Of a stretch of DNA of 64,000 nt, positions 42,343 to 50,981 are shown piece after piece; position 1 is the first letter of the stretch, and each line of letters starts with the position of its first letter. The DNA is from Flavobacterium cyclinae. Lineage in GTDB: Bacteria > Bacteroidota > Bacteroidia > Flavobacteriales > Flavobacteriaceae. Location of the stretch: NCBI RefSeq assembly GCF_021172145.1, contig NZ_CP089095.1, positions 372,001 to 436,000 of the forward strand. Direction: 5' to 3'. The notes under the pieces are model-generated. The model was not told the DNA's origin, searched no databases, and saw only the letters and a program-made list of their open reading frames with translations. A program made the translations under genes and the position numbers.

Positions 42343-43854
42343 ATGTACACGTTTTCAAGTAAATTAAAAACTTTTTCATTAATCCTAATGGTTTTAGGTG
42401 CAATTGGTATTGGAATTGGTTTCATGGCCTCTCCTAAAACAATTGAGGATGTAGAAAAAATATTAGCTGCAGATAGTCATCATGGTCACGAGGCTTCTCA
42501 CTCTGAAAAAGTAGCTCCTCATGCTGCAGAAGTTCACAATACTGAAGCTCATGTTGTAAGTGATTCAGTAAAAGCTGATGATACTCATGCTGTAGATTCA
42601 ACACATACAGAAGCACATGCTGTAGCTGATTCAACTAATCATGCTGATGTTGCTGCACCTGCTGTAGCTGATGCTCATGGTAATAATCATGAAGAACATG
42701 CTAATGCAGATGTTCATTCTCATGATGATCACAAAGCACATTTAGAACACGTTCTTCACCAATTAAAAAATAAACCTTGGGCTGCTTTATATGTAGCTTG
42801 TATATTTTTCATGTTAATCTCTGTAGGAGTTTTAGCATTCTATGCTATCCAATATGCTGCTCAAGCAGGTTGGTCTCCAATTTTATTTAGAGTTATGGAA
42901 GGTATCACAGCTTACTTATTACCAGGTTCTATTATTTTCTTTATTTTGTTAGTTGCTGCTGGTTTACATTTTAATCATTTATTTGTATGGATGGATCCAG
43001 AAGTTTTAGACAAAACAAGTGTAAAATATGATAAACTTATTGATTTAAAATCAGGTTATTTAAATGTACCTTTCTTCTTAGGTAGAGCTGCATTCTTTTT
43101 AATTGTTTGGAATTTATATCGTTTTTTCTCTAGAAAAAATTCATTAGCACAAGATGAAGCTTCAGATAACACGTTCTACAAGAAAAATTTTAAAATGGCT
43201 GCTGCCTTCTTAGTATTCTTTATAGTATCTGAATCTATCATGTCTTGGGACTGGGTAATGTCAGTTGATCCTCACTGGTACAGTACATTATTTGGGTGGT
43301 ATGTTTTTGCAAGTTTCTTTGTAAGTGGTATTACTGTAATTGCTATGGTAACATTATACTTAAAATCAAAAGGATATTTAGAACACGTGAATACTAGTCA
43401 TATCCATGACTTAGCTAAATTTATGTTTGGTATCAGTATTTTCTGGACTTATTTATGGTTCTCTCAATTTATGTTGATTTGGTATTCAAATATTCCAGAA
43501 GAGGTTACTTATTTTGTAACTCGTATAGAACACTATAAATTACCATTCTTCGGAATGTTAGCAATGAACTTTATCTTCCCATTATTGATCTTAATCAATA
43601 CAGATTTCAAACGTTTGACTTGGATTGTTGTAATGGCAGGTATTGTAATTTTATGTGGTCATTATATTGATTTCTTCAATATGATTATGCCTGCTACAGT
43701 TGGTGATCAATGGTTTATTGGTATTCCTGAAATCGGAGCTTTATTGTTCTTCTTAGGTTTATTCATTTTCGTTGTATTCAATGCTTTAACTAAGGCTCCA
43801 TTAGTTCCAAAAGGAAATCCTTTAATTGAGGAAAGTAAACATTTTCATTATTAA
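42343..43854 (+). CDS. actF: Alternative complex III subunit ActF with histidine-rich loop
   Basis: A 503-residue membrane protein, the second NrfD-like module of ACIII, with about ten helices. Family blocks include MEGITAYLLPGSIIFFILL, MDPEVLDKTSVKYDKLI, SWDWVMSVDPHWYSTLFGW and TRIEHYKLPFFGML. Between the first and second helices (about residues 40-140) lies a low-complexity segment with about 20 histidines, unlike the rest of the protein. The start at 42343 (MYTFSSKLK) is preferred over a TTG at 42328. ctaC follows after 19 bases. Confidence 0.9.
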   Translation: MYTFSSKLKTFSLILMVLGAIGIGIGFMASPKTIEDVEKILAADSHHGHEASHSEKVAPHAAEVHNTEAHVVSDSVKADDTHAVDSTHTEAHAVADSTNHADVAAPAVADAHGNNHEEHANADVHSHDDHKAHLEHVLHQLKNKPWAALYVACIFFMLISVGVLAFYAIQYAAQAGWSPILFRVMEGITAYLLPGSIIFFILLVAAGLHFNHLFVWMDPEVLDKTSVKYDKLIDLKSGYLNVPFFLGRAAFFLIVWNLYRFFSRKNSLAQDEASDNTFYKKNFKMAAAFLVFFIVSESIMSWDWVMSVDPHWYSTLFGWYVFASFFVSGITVIAMVTLYLKSKGYLEHVNTSHIHDLAKFMFGISIFWTYLWFSQFMLIWYSNIPEEVTYFVTRIEHYKLPFFGMLAMNFIFPLLILINTDFKRLTWIVVMAGIVILCGHYIDFFNMIMPATVGDQWFIGIPEIGALLFFLGLFIFVVFNALTKAPLVPKGNPLIEESKHFHY

Positions 43855-43873
43855 TAGTTAAAAAGAAATAAAA

Positions 43874-45025
43874 ATGACAAGTTTCTTGGTATTTATAATT
43901 TTAGTTCTAGTAGGTATCGCTGTATGGCAATTGACTAAAATTTTTGATTTAACCCAAATTGGCGGTTCTTCTTCTAGTGACGAAATTGCTAATGATAAAG
44001 ATAATAGTGTAAATGGTTATTTAATGTTTGCCTTTGTAGGTTTCATTTATGTATTTACAATCTATTCATTATATGCTTGGGGTGATTTAGTATTAGGTAC
44101 TCCAGCTTCAGAACATGGTCCAGATTATGATAATTTAATGTTCATTTCTTTGGCAATCATTTTCTTTGTTCAAACTATTACTCAGTTCTTATTACATTAC
44201 TTTGCTTTCAAATATAGAGGTAAAGAAGGTCAAAAAGCACTTTATTTTGCTGATAACAATAAATTAGAAGCAGTTTGGACAATTATCCCAGTTATTGTTT
44301 TAGCAGGTTTAATTATGTATGGTTTATTCACTTGGAATAACATTATGTTTGTTGATGAAGAAGATAAACAAGATGCAATTGTGATTGAATTATATGCGAA
44401 ACAATTTGGTTGGGAAGCTCGTTATGCTGGAGATGATAAAACATTAGGTAAAGCTAACGTTAGATTAATTGAAGGTATTAATACTTTAGGTGTTGATTTA
44501 GCTGATCCAGCTGCTCAAGATGATAAAGTGGTTACAGAATTACATTTACCAGTTGGTAAAAAAGTAATTTTCAAAATGCGTTCTCAAGACGTTCTACACT
44601 CAGCTTATATGCCACATTTTAGAGCGCAAATGAACTGTGTTCCGGGAATGGTTACTCAATTTTCATTCACTCCAACTGTTACTACAGCAGATATGAGATC
44701 TGATGCTGCTATTATGGCAAAAGTGGATAAAATCAATAAAATTCGTACTGAGAACAGTAAAAAAATTGTTGCTGAAGGTGGAACAGCATTAGATCCTTAC
44801 ACTTTTGATTACTTATTGTTATGTAATAAAATTTGTGGAGCTTCTCATTACAACATGCAAATGAAAATCGTTGTGGATACTCCAGAAGATTTCAAAGCAT
44901 GGTTAGCTGAAAAACCAACATTAGCTCAACAATGGAAAGATGCTAACGCACCTGCTTCAGTAGAAGTAGCTGCACCAGTTGTAGCTGTAGATTCATCTAA
45001 AGTTGTAGCTCAAGTTATTAAATAA
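43874..45025 (+). CDS. ctaC: Cytochrome c oxidase subunit II
   Basis: A 383-residue subunit II with an N-terminal helix, two further helices around 50-115 and a cupredoxin domain that binds CuA. Ligands visible are His in VLHSAYMPHFRAQM, and Cys/Cys/His/Met in LCNKICGASHYNMQMKIVV. The C-terminal part has an Ala/Val-rich tail. There is no fused cytochrome c domain, so electrons come from ActE/ActA. It is part of the ACIII-aa3 unit, with ctaD 32 bases downstream. Confidence 0.94.
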   Translation: MTSFLVFIILVLVGIAVWQLTKIFDLTQIGGSSSSDEIANDKDNSVNGYLMFAFVGFIYVFTIYSLYAWGDLVLGTPASEHGPDYDNLMFISLAIIFFVQTITQFLLHYFAFKYRGKEGQKALYFADNNKLEAVWTIIPVIVLAGLIMYGLFTWNNIMFVDEEDKQDAIVIELYAKQFGWEARYAGDDKTLGKANVRLIEGINTLGVDLADPAAQDDKVVTELHLPVGKKVIFKMRSQDVLHSAYMPHFRAQMNCVPGMVTQFSFTPTVTTADMRSDAAIMAKVDKINKIRTENSKKIVAEGGTALDPYTFDYLLLCNKICGASHYNMQMKIVVDTPEDFKAWLAEKPTLAQQWKDANAPASVEVAAPVVAVDSSKVVAQVIK

Positions 45026-45057
45026 GTTATTTTTATATCACATATAATAGAATTAGT

Positions 45058-46824
45058 ATGTCACACGAACACGGTCATCATAAAGAAACTTTCATTACTA
45101 AATACATCTTTAGTCTTGATCACAAAATGATAGCAAAGCAATACCTAATTTCAGGGTTATTGATGGGTATTGTTGGAGTTGTTTTATCTTTATTCTTCCG
45201 TATGCAAATTGCATGGCCTGAAGAATCTTTCGAAATTTTCAAAGTATTCTTAGGAGATAATTTTGCACCTGATGGTGTAATGCGAAATGATATTTATCTT
45301 GCATTGGTAACTATCCACGGAACAATAATGGTATTCTTTGTACTTACAGCTGGATTAAGTGGTACATTTAGTAACTTGTTAATTCCATTACAAATTGGAG
45401 CACGTGATATGGCTTCAGGATTCATGAACATGCTTTCTTTTTGGTTGTTCTTCGTTTCTTGTGTTATCATGATTTGTTCTTTATTTGTTGAATCAGGACC
45501 AGCATCTGCAGGTTGGACAATTTATCCTCCTTTAAGTGCTTTACCTCAAGCTATTCCTGGATCTGGTTTAGGAATGACTTTATGGTTATCTTCTATGGCA
45601 ATTTTCATTGCATCTTCATTAATGGGGTCTTTGAATTATGTTGTAACTGTAATCAACTTAAGAACTAAGGGGATGACAATGACAAGATTGCCTTTAACAG
45701 TTTGGGCTTTCTTCGTAACAGCTATTATTGGTATCGTTTCATTCCCAGTATTATTTTCTGCGGCATTATTATTAATTTTCGATAGAAGTTTTGGAACATC
45801 ATTCTTCTTATCAGATATCTTCATTCAAGGTGAAGTTTTACATTACCAAGGTGGTTCTCCAGTATTGTTTGAACACTTATTTTGGTTCTTAGGTCACCCT
45901 GAAGTTTACATTGTATTATTACCTGCTTTAGGTATTACTTCTGAAATTATTGCTACAAACTCTAGAAAACCAATCTTCGGTTACCGTGCCATGATTGCTT
46001 CTATCTTAGCAATTGCTTTCTTATCAACAATTGTATGGGGTCACCACATGTTCGTATCAGGTATGAATCCTTTCTTAGGTTCTGTATTTACCTTTACAAC
46101 ACTATTAATTGCAATTCCATCTGCAGTAAAAGCATTTAACTATATTACTACACTTTGGAAAGGTAACTTACAGTTAAACCCTGCAATGTTATTCTCTATC
46201 GGATTGGTTTCTACTTTCATTACAGGAGGTTTAACAGGAATTATTCTTGGAGATTCAACTTTAGATATTAACGTTCACGATACTTATTTCGTAGTAGCTC
46301 ACTTCCATTTAGTAATGGGTATCTCTGCACTTTACGGATTCTTTGCTGGTGTTTACCACTGGTTCCCTAAAATGTTTGGTAGAATGATGAATAAAAACTT
46401 AGGTTATGTTCACTTCTGGGTAACGGCTATCTGTGCTTACGGAGTTTTCTTTCCAATGCACTTTATTGGAATGGCTGGTTTACCAAGACGTTATTATACA
46501 AATTCAGCTTTCCCATTATTTGACGAATTAGCTGATGTTAACGTGTTAATTACTATGTTTGCTATTGTAGGAGCAGCATTCCAAATTGTATTTTTCTGGA
46601 ACTTCTTCTATAGTATTTTCTACGGAAAGAAAGCAACTCAAAACCCTTGGAAATCGAATACTTTAGAATGGACTACTCCAGTTGAGCACATTCACGGTAA
46701 CTGGCCAGGTGAAATTCCTGAAGTACACAGATGGCCATATGATTATAGTAAACCAGGTCATGATGAAGATTTTGTTCCTCAGGTTACACCAATGAAAGAC
46801 GGTGAAGAACAATTACATCATTAA
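45058..46824 (+). CDS. ctaD: Cytochrome c oxidase subunit I
   Basis: A 588-residue heme-copper oxidase subunit I with about twelve helices. Ligand regions are visible: TIHGTIMVFF (heme a His), WFLGHPEVYI (CuB His and cross-linked Tyr), WGHHMF (CuB His pair) and VVAHFHLVMG (heme a3 and a His). An HGH-rich N-terminus and a C-terminal extension with HIHGNWPGEIPEVHRWPYDYS are typical of Bacteroidota. It reduces oxygen to water with proton pumping. Subunit III is not encoded here. A terminator follows. Confidence 0.96.
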   Translation: MSHEHGHHKETFITKYIFSLDHKMIAKQYLISGLLMGIVGVVLSLFFRMQIAWPEESFEIFKVFLGDNFAPDGVMRNDIYLALVTIHGTIMVFFVLTAGLSGTFSNLLIPLQIGARDMASGFMNMLSFWLFFVSCVIMICSLFVESGPASAGWTIYPPLSALPQAIPGSGLGMTLWLSSMAIFIASSLMGSLNYVVTVINLRTKGMTMTRLPLTVWAFFVTAIIGIVSFPVLFSAALLLIFDRSFGTSFFLSDIFIQGEVLHYQGGSPVLFEHLFWFLGHPEVYIVLLPALGITSEIIATNSRKPIFGYRAMIASILAIAFLSTIVWGHHMFVSGMNPFLGSVFTFTTLLIAIPSAVKAFNYITTLWKGNLQLNPAMLFSIGLVSTFITGGLTGIILGDSTLDINVHDTYFVVAHFHLVMGISALYGFFAGVYHWFPKMFGRMMNKNLGYVHFWVTAICAYGVFFPMHFIGMAGLPRRYYTNSAFPLFDELADVNVLITMFAIVGAAFQIVFFWNFFYSIFYGKKATQNPWKSNTLEWTTPVEHIHGNWPGEIPEVHRWPYDYSKPGHDEDFVPQVTPMKDGEEQLHH

Positions 46825-46841
46825 GATTTTAAAATAGTATA

Positions 46842-46870
46842 AAAACCTCTCTTTTTGAGAGGTTTTTTAT
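46842..46870 (+). terminator. Terminator of the act-cta operon
   Basis: AAAACCTCTC (46842-46851) pairs with GAGAGGTTTT (46857-46866) around a 5-base loop, followed by T-rich sequence. Confidence 0.88.
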
Positions 46871-46883
46871 TTTATAACTTTAC

Positions 46884-46891
46884 TATCTTTG
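46884..46891 (+). promoter_or_regulatory. -7 box directly before ruvB
   Basis: TATCTTTG ends only 4 bases before the ruvB ATG at 46896, so the predicted transcript would start at or near the A of the start codon (leaderless). Confidence 0.5.
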
Positions 46892-46895
46892 TTAT

Positions 46896-47918
46896 ATGAA
46901 TGATAATTTGAATCCCAATAAAGAATCGTATTCTCCGCAAGATATTGATATCGAAAAAGCGTTACGACCTCTAAGTTTTGATGACTTTACAGGACAAGAT
47001 CAAGTTTTAGAAAATTTGACTGTTTTTGTTCAAGCTGCAAATTTGCGTAAAGAAGCATTAGATCACACGTTGTTTCATGGACCTCCTGGTTTAGGAAAAA
47101 CAACTTTGGCAAATATTTTAGCAAATGAATTAGGAGTAGGAATTAAAATCACTTCAGGCCCCGTTTTAGATAAGCCTGGTGATTTAGCTGGATTATTAAC
47201 GAATCTTGAAGAACGTGACGTTCTCTTTATTGACGAAATCCATCGTTTAAGTCCAATTGTTGAAGAATATTTGTATTCGGCAATGGAAGATTTCAAGATT
47301 GATATCATGATAGAATCTGGGCCTAATGCTAGAACCGTTCAAATCAATTTGAATCCGTTTACTTTAGTTGGAGCAACAACTCGTTCGGGATTATTAACTG
47401 CGCCTATGCGTGCTCGTTTTGGAATTCAAAGTCGTTTACAATATTACAATACCGAACTATTAACTACCATTGTGCAAAGAAGTGCTTCTATTTTAAAAAT
47501 GCCAATTACAATGGAAGCTGCAATTGAAATTGCTGGAAGAAGTAGAGGAACACCTCGTATTGCTAATGCTTTATTGCGTCGTGTGAGAGATTTTGCTCAA
47601 ATTAAAGGAAATGGTAAAATTGATATCGAAATAGCAAGATTTGCATTGAAAGCATTAAATGTTGATGCTCATGGATTGGATGAGATGGATAATAAAATTT
47701 TATCTACAATTATCGATAAATTCAAAGGAGGTCCAGTTGGATTGACCACACTGGCAACAGCTGTTTCCGAAAGTGGCGAAACCATTGAAGAAGTATACGA
47801 ACCATTTTTGATTCAAGAAGGTTTTATAATTAGAACCCCACGAGGAAGAGAAGTAACCGAAAAAGCGTACAAGCATTTAGGGAAAATTAAAAACAATATT
47901 CAAGGAGGACTTTTTTAA
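46896..47918 (+). CDS. ruvB: Holliday junction helicase RuvB
   Basis: A 340-residue AAA+ motor. Walker [10 protein letters not shown], Walker B LFIDEIHR, sensor 1 [11 protein letters not shown], arginine-finger region APMRARFG and the C-terminal winged helix ([19 protein letters not shown]) are all present. With RuvA it moves Holliday junctions. In this genome ruvA is 5 kb away, not adjacent. The start MNDNLNPN is in line with flavobacterial RuvB proteins. The -7 box lies so close that the mRNA may be leaderless. A periodic repeat begins 2 bases after the stop. Confidence 0.97.
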   Translation: MNDNLNPNKESYSPQDIDIEKALRPLSFDDFTGQDQVLENLTVFVQAANLRKEALDHTLFHGPPGLGKTTLANILANELGVGIKITSGPVLDKPGDLAGLLTNLEERDVLFIDEIHRLSPIVEEYLYSAMEDFKIDIMIESGPNARTVQINLNPFTLVGATTRSGLLTAPMRARFGIQSRLQYYNTELLTTIVQRSASILKMPITMEAAIEIAGRSRGTPRIANALLRRVRDFAQIKGNGKIDIEIARFALKALNVDAHGLDEMDNKILSTIIDKFKGGPVGLTTLATAVSESGETIEEVYEPFLIQEGFIIRTPRGREVTEKAYKHLGKIKNNIQGGLF

Positions 47919-47920
47919 GA

Positions 47921-47949
47921 GCTGGAAGATGGAAGCTTGAAGTTGGAAG
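47921..47949 (+). repeat. Left arm of 29-base inverted repeat around the four-helix-bundle gene
   Basis: GGAAG-type periodic sequence starting GCTGGAAGATGGAAG. It matches the reverse complement of 48336-48364 at 26 of 29 positions. Confidence 0.8.
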
Positions 47950-47976
47950 TTTTATTTCGTTTTAAAAGATATTTTT

Positions 47977-48330
47977 ATGAGTTTTAAGTTTGAAAAATTA
48001 ATTATTTGGCAAAATGCAATGAGTTTTGGTGAAGACATTTTCAAAATTTCTCAAAACTTTCCTAAAAGTGAAATATATAATTTGACTTCCCAAATCAATC
48101 GTGCGGTTGATTCGATAGCTTTAAATATTTCTGAAGGTTCAATTGAGCAAAGTAATCCTGAGTTTAGAAGGTTTTTAGGATATGCAATTCGCTCTTTAGC
48201 AGAAGTTGTGACTTGTTTGCACAAAGCAAAAAGGAGAGCATATATTAGTGAAGTAGATTTTGATAAATTTTATCAGGATTCATATAATTTGATGAATATG
48301 ATGATTGCTTTTAGAAATAAATTATCGTAG
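47977..48330 (+). CDS. Four-helix-bundle protein (23S rRNA intervening-sequence/S23 type)
   Basis: A 117-residue protein that matches the TIGR02436/S23 four-helix-bundle family throughout: [60 protein letters not shown] and [21 protein letters not shown]. These proteins were first seen within intervening sequences of 23S rRNA genes and are related to the Avd accessory protein of diversity-generating retroelements. Their role outside these is unclear. Here neither an rRNA gene nor a reverse transcriptase is visible. The gene sits between ruvB and queG and is enclosed by an inverted 29-base repeat pair, which suggests insertion as a unit. Confidence 0.9.
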   Translation: MSFKFEKLIIWQNAMSFGEDIFKISQNFPKSEIYNLTSQINRAVDSIALNISEGSIEQSNPEFRRFLGYAIRSLAEVVTCLHKAKRRAYISEVDFDKFYQDSYNLMNMMIAFRNKLS

Positions 48331-48331
48331 T

Positions 48332-49276
48332 ATGTCTTCCAACTTCCGGCTTCCATCTTCCAACTATTCAAAGATTATAAAATCCGAATCCAAAAGACTC
48401 GGCTTTTTGTCTTGCGGTATTTCAAGAGCTGGTTTTTTGGAAGAAGAAGCGCCTCGTTTAGAAATTTGGCTCAACAATCAAATGCACGGTGAAATGAGCT
48501 ATATGGAAAATCATTTTGACAAACGTTTGAATCCAGCACTTTTGGTGGATGGAGCAAAAAGTGTGATTTCGTTATTGTTGAATTATTATCCTTCCGAACA
48601 TCAAAATAAGGATTCCTATAAGATTTCAAAATACGCCTACGGACAAGATTATCATCATGTTATAAAAGGAAAATTAAAAGAATTATTACTTTTCATACAG
48701 ACTGAAATTGGAGAAGTGTCAGGAAGAGCTTTTGTGGATTCAGCACCGGTTTTAGATAAAGCTTGGGCAGCAAAAAGTGGCTTAGGTTGGGTAGGAAAAA
48801 ATAGCAATCTCATCACCCAAAAAGTGGGTTCGTTTTATTTCATAGCCGAATTAATTGTCGATTTGGAATTAGAATACGACACACCAACAACCGATCATTG
48901 CGGAACTTGTACCGCTTGTTTAGACGCTTGTCCTACGGAAGCTATAGTAGCGCCTTATGTGGTTGATGGAAGCAAATGTATTTCTTATTTTACTATTGAA
49001 TTGAAAGATAATTTACCTCAAGAAATGAAAGGTAAATTTGATGATTGGATGTTTGGTTGCGATGTTTGCCAAGATGTTTGTCCTTGGAACCGATTTTCAA
49101 AACCACATAATGAACCACTTTTTAATACAAACTCGGAGATTTTAAATTTCTCAAAATCAGATTGGGAAGAAATTACTCTTGATACTTTTCAGAAAGTATT
49201 TAAAAATTCAGCTGTAAAACGAACCAAATATGAAGGTTTACTTCGTAATATCAATTTTTTAAAGAATAAAGGGTAA
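48332..49276 (+). CDS. queG: Epoxyqueuosine reductase QueG
   Basis: A 314-residue enzyme that reduces epoxyqueuosine to queuosine in tRNA, using cobalamin and two 4Fe-4S clusters. The clusters are visible as [12 protein letters not shown] and CDVCQDVCP, plus a further cysteine in KCISYF. Conserved [23 protein letters not shown] and [27 protein letters not shown] precede them. Residues 2-11 ([10 protein letters not shown]) are encoded by the right arm of a repeat, and the ATG at 48332 lies just before it, so this N-terminus is probably new. Family members normally have a different short start. An upstream TTG at 48305 is less likely. Confidence 0.92.
   Translation: MSSNFRLPSSNYSKIIKSESKRLGFLSCGISRAGFLEEEAPRLEIWLNNQMHGEMSYMENHFDKRLNPALLVDGAKSVISLLLNYYPSEHQNKDSYKISKYAYGQDYHHVIKGKLKELLLFIQTEIGEVSGRAFVDSAPVLDKAWAAKSGLGWVGKNSNLITQKVGSFYFIAELIVDLELEYDTPTTDHCGTCTACLDACPTEAIVAPYVVDGSKCISYFTIELKDNLPQEMKGKFDDWMFGCDVCQDVCPWNRFSKPHNEPLFNTNSEILNFSKSDWEEITLDTFQKVFKNSAVKRTKYEGLLRNINFLKNKG
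48336..48364 (+). repeat. Right arm of 29-base inverted repeat, inside the queG start
   Basis: CTTCCAACTTCC-type sequence, the inverted partner of 47921-47949 (26 of 29 identical). It lies 5 bases after the four-helix-bundle stop and encodes the first residues of QueG. Confidence 0.8.
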
Positions 49277-49355
49277 TAATTCATAACAAAAAATAGTTTC
49301 CAAAAGAAAACTTTGATGTAGTTTTGAGCGTTATTAAAAAGGAAAATATAAAATT

Positions 49356-50237
49356 ATGGCTTCAGGATTTTTTGCAATATTAGACGATATAGCGGCATTG
49401 ATGGACGATGTGGCAATGACTAGTAAACTGGCAACCAAAAAAACAGCTGGAATTTTAGGTGATGACTTAGCAGTTAATGCCGAAAAAGCTACAGGGTTTT
49501 TAGCTTCAAGAGAAATTCCGGTGTTGTGGGCAATTACAAAAGGTTCATTTATCAATAAATTGATTATTCTTCCAGTTGTTTTTGTTTTGAATTGGTTGTA
49601 TCCGCCAGCCATTAAAGCGGCTTTAATTATTGGAGGGTTTTATTTAGCCTACGAAGGAGTTGAAAAAATTATTGAATACTTTTTTCATCGCGCTAAAAAA
49701 AGCGAAGATGTAATTATTGAAAGTAAATTAGAAGAAGATGACGAAAATTCAGAAAAAGCAAAAGTAAGTTCAGCAATTAAAACGGATTTTATTTTATCTC
49801 TTGAAATTGTCATTATCGCTCTAGGAACGGCAATGGAAAAACAACATGATCTTATTGCCCAAATCATAAGTGTTAGTATTGTAGCTGTTTTAGCTACTAT
49901 TGGAGTTTACGGAATCGTAGCTTTAATTGTAAGAATGGATGACGCTGGATTTTATTTGATGCGAAAAGGTAACGATAAAGGATTTTTATCTTCTTTTGGT
50001 GGGGTTTTAATTAAAGCGCTACCATTAGTCATTAAGTTTCTTGCTGTAGTTGGAACTATCGCACTTCTTTTAGTTTCGGGAGGAATTTTTATTCATAATA
50101 TCGAATATATACATCATTTAATTCCACAAAGTATTCCATCAACAATAGCTGAATTTGGCGTTGGAATTGCTTTTGGATTTATAGCTGTTTTATTGATGAC
50201 AGTTTTTAAAAAGGTGAAGGGTTTGGTTAAAAAATAG
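49356..50237 (+). CDS. DUF808 family membrane protein (YedI-like)
   Basis: A 293-residue membrane protein of the DUF808 type. It begins FFAILDDIAALMDDVAMTSKLATKKTAGILGDDLAVNAEKATG, a strong family signature, followed by several helices (NKLIILPVVFVLNWLYPPAI, ALIIGGFYLAYEG, DFILSLEIVIIALGTAM and later ones). No function is established that I know of; a transport or ion-related role has been proposed only loosely. It appears monocistronic. A small membrane protein gene starts 50 bases later. Confidence 0.85.
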   Translation: MASGFFAILDDIAALMDDVAMTSKLATKKTAGILGDDLAVNAEKATGFLASREIPVLWAITKGSFINKLIILPVVFVLNWLYPPAIKAALIIGGFYLAYEGVEKIIEYFFHRAKKSEDVIIESKLEEDDENSEKAKVSSAIKTDFILSLEIVIIALGTAMEKQHDLIAQIISVSIVAVLATIGVYGIVALIVRMDDAGFYLMRKGNDKGFLSSFGGVLIKALPLVIKFLAVVGTIALLLVSGGIFIHNIEYIHHLIPQSIPSTIAEFGVGIAFGFIAVLLMTVFKKVKGLVKK

Positions 50238-50287
50238 AATGCGTTATCGATGATTTCTAATGCGTTAAATATGGAAATGAAAAAATC

Positions 50288-50665
50288 ATGACAAAAAAAC
50301 ATTTTAATTACAGTGTATTTATTTTAGTTTTAATTTGGATTCTTTATATTATTTATAAAGGAGAAAATTATGATAATGAAATTAAAAAATTTGGTATTTC
50401 TACAATTGGTAAAGTAACTAATCTAAAAGGCGCGTCAAAAAGACCTGGAATAGATTATAGATTTAATGTCAGTGGTAAAAAGGTTTTTTCAGATTCTCCT
50501 GTAAGTATTAATTCAATAAAAGAAGGTGAATTTTATAAAGTAGTTTATTCTTCTAAAAACCCAGAAATATGTAGAATTTACCTTGATGAGAAAATTACAG
50601 ACACAGCATTAATACTAAAAGCAGGTTTTTCAAGAGAAGATATTGCAAATATGTCAAATGAGTAA
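50288..50665 (+). CDS. Small membrane protein of unknown function
   Basis: A 125-residue protein with one N-terminal hydrophobic helix (YSVFILVLIWILYIIYK) and a beta-rich domain (STIGKVTNLKGASKRPGIDYRFNVSGKKV, YKVVYSSKNPEICRIYL). The G-x-V...YxFxVxGKxV...GxxYxVxYSxxNP pattern resembles DUF3592-like secreted domains, but I cannot assign it firmly. The C-terminal end may include a helix. It may share a transcript with the DUF808 gene. No regulatory site is seen. Confidence 0.65.
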   Translation: MTKKHFNYSVFILVLIWILYIIYKGENYDNEIKKFGISTIGKVTNLKGASKRPGIDYRFNVSGKKVFSDSPVSINSIKEGEFYKVVYSSKNPEICRIYLDEKITDTALILKAGFSREDIANMSNE

Positions 50666-50951
50666 TGATTTAAACGAGTTTAAAACTATTCAGAAATTTA
50701 AGTTTAAAAGTAAATACTAAGAATTGTTAGCAAAAATTTACAGAATTAATATTGTTGATATAAAATTCAAAAATCCCTTTTTTATTAGTAAGAAAAGAAA
50801 GCCTTAAGTTATATATTGCCTAAAAACAGTGTCTTTCTTTTAAGTGTTGTGCATTTTTGAGGATTAATTTTTAGGGTTAAACTTACTGTTTTAACTAAAA
50901 TATTTTTTCAAAAGAATGCTAAAATAATTTCTCATTTTATGCGCATACTAC
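50666..50951. other. Non-coding gap before maeB
   Basis: About 285 bases without a supported gene. AAAAGAAAG (50793-50801) and CTTTCTTTT (50833-50841) are a perfect 9-base inverted pair 31 bases apart, the only structure I see. Confidence 0.5.
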
Positions 50952-50959
50952 TATATTTG
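50952..50959 (+). promoter_or_regulatory. Putative -7 box of maeB
   Basis: TATATTTG, 22 bases before the maeB ATG. No TTG at the usual distance. Confidence 0.5.
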
Positions 50960-50981
50960 TAAGTTAGTAAAATAAAAAACC

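Noticed and set aside
42434..42634. Leu/Gln/His-rich antisense frame within actF
   Set aside because: Produced by the repetitive His/Ala codons of the ActF loop read backwards.
47977..48330. Diversity-generating retroelement
   Set aside because: The four-helix-bundle protein is related to Avd, but there is no reverse transcriptase, template repeat or variable repeat nearby.
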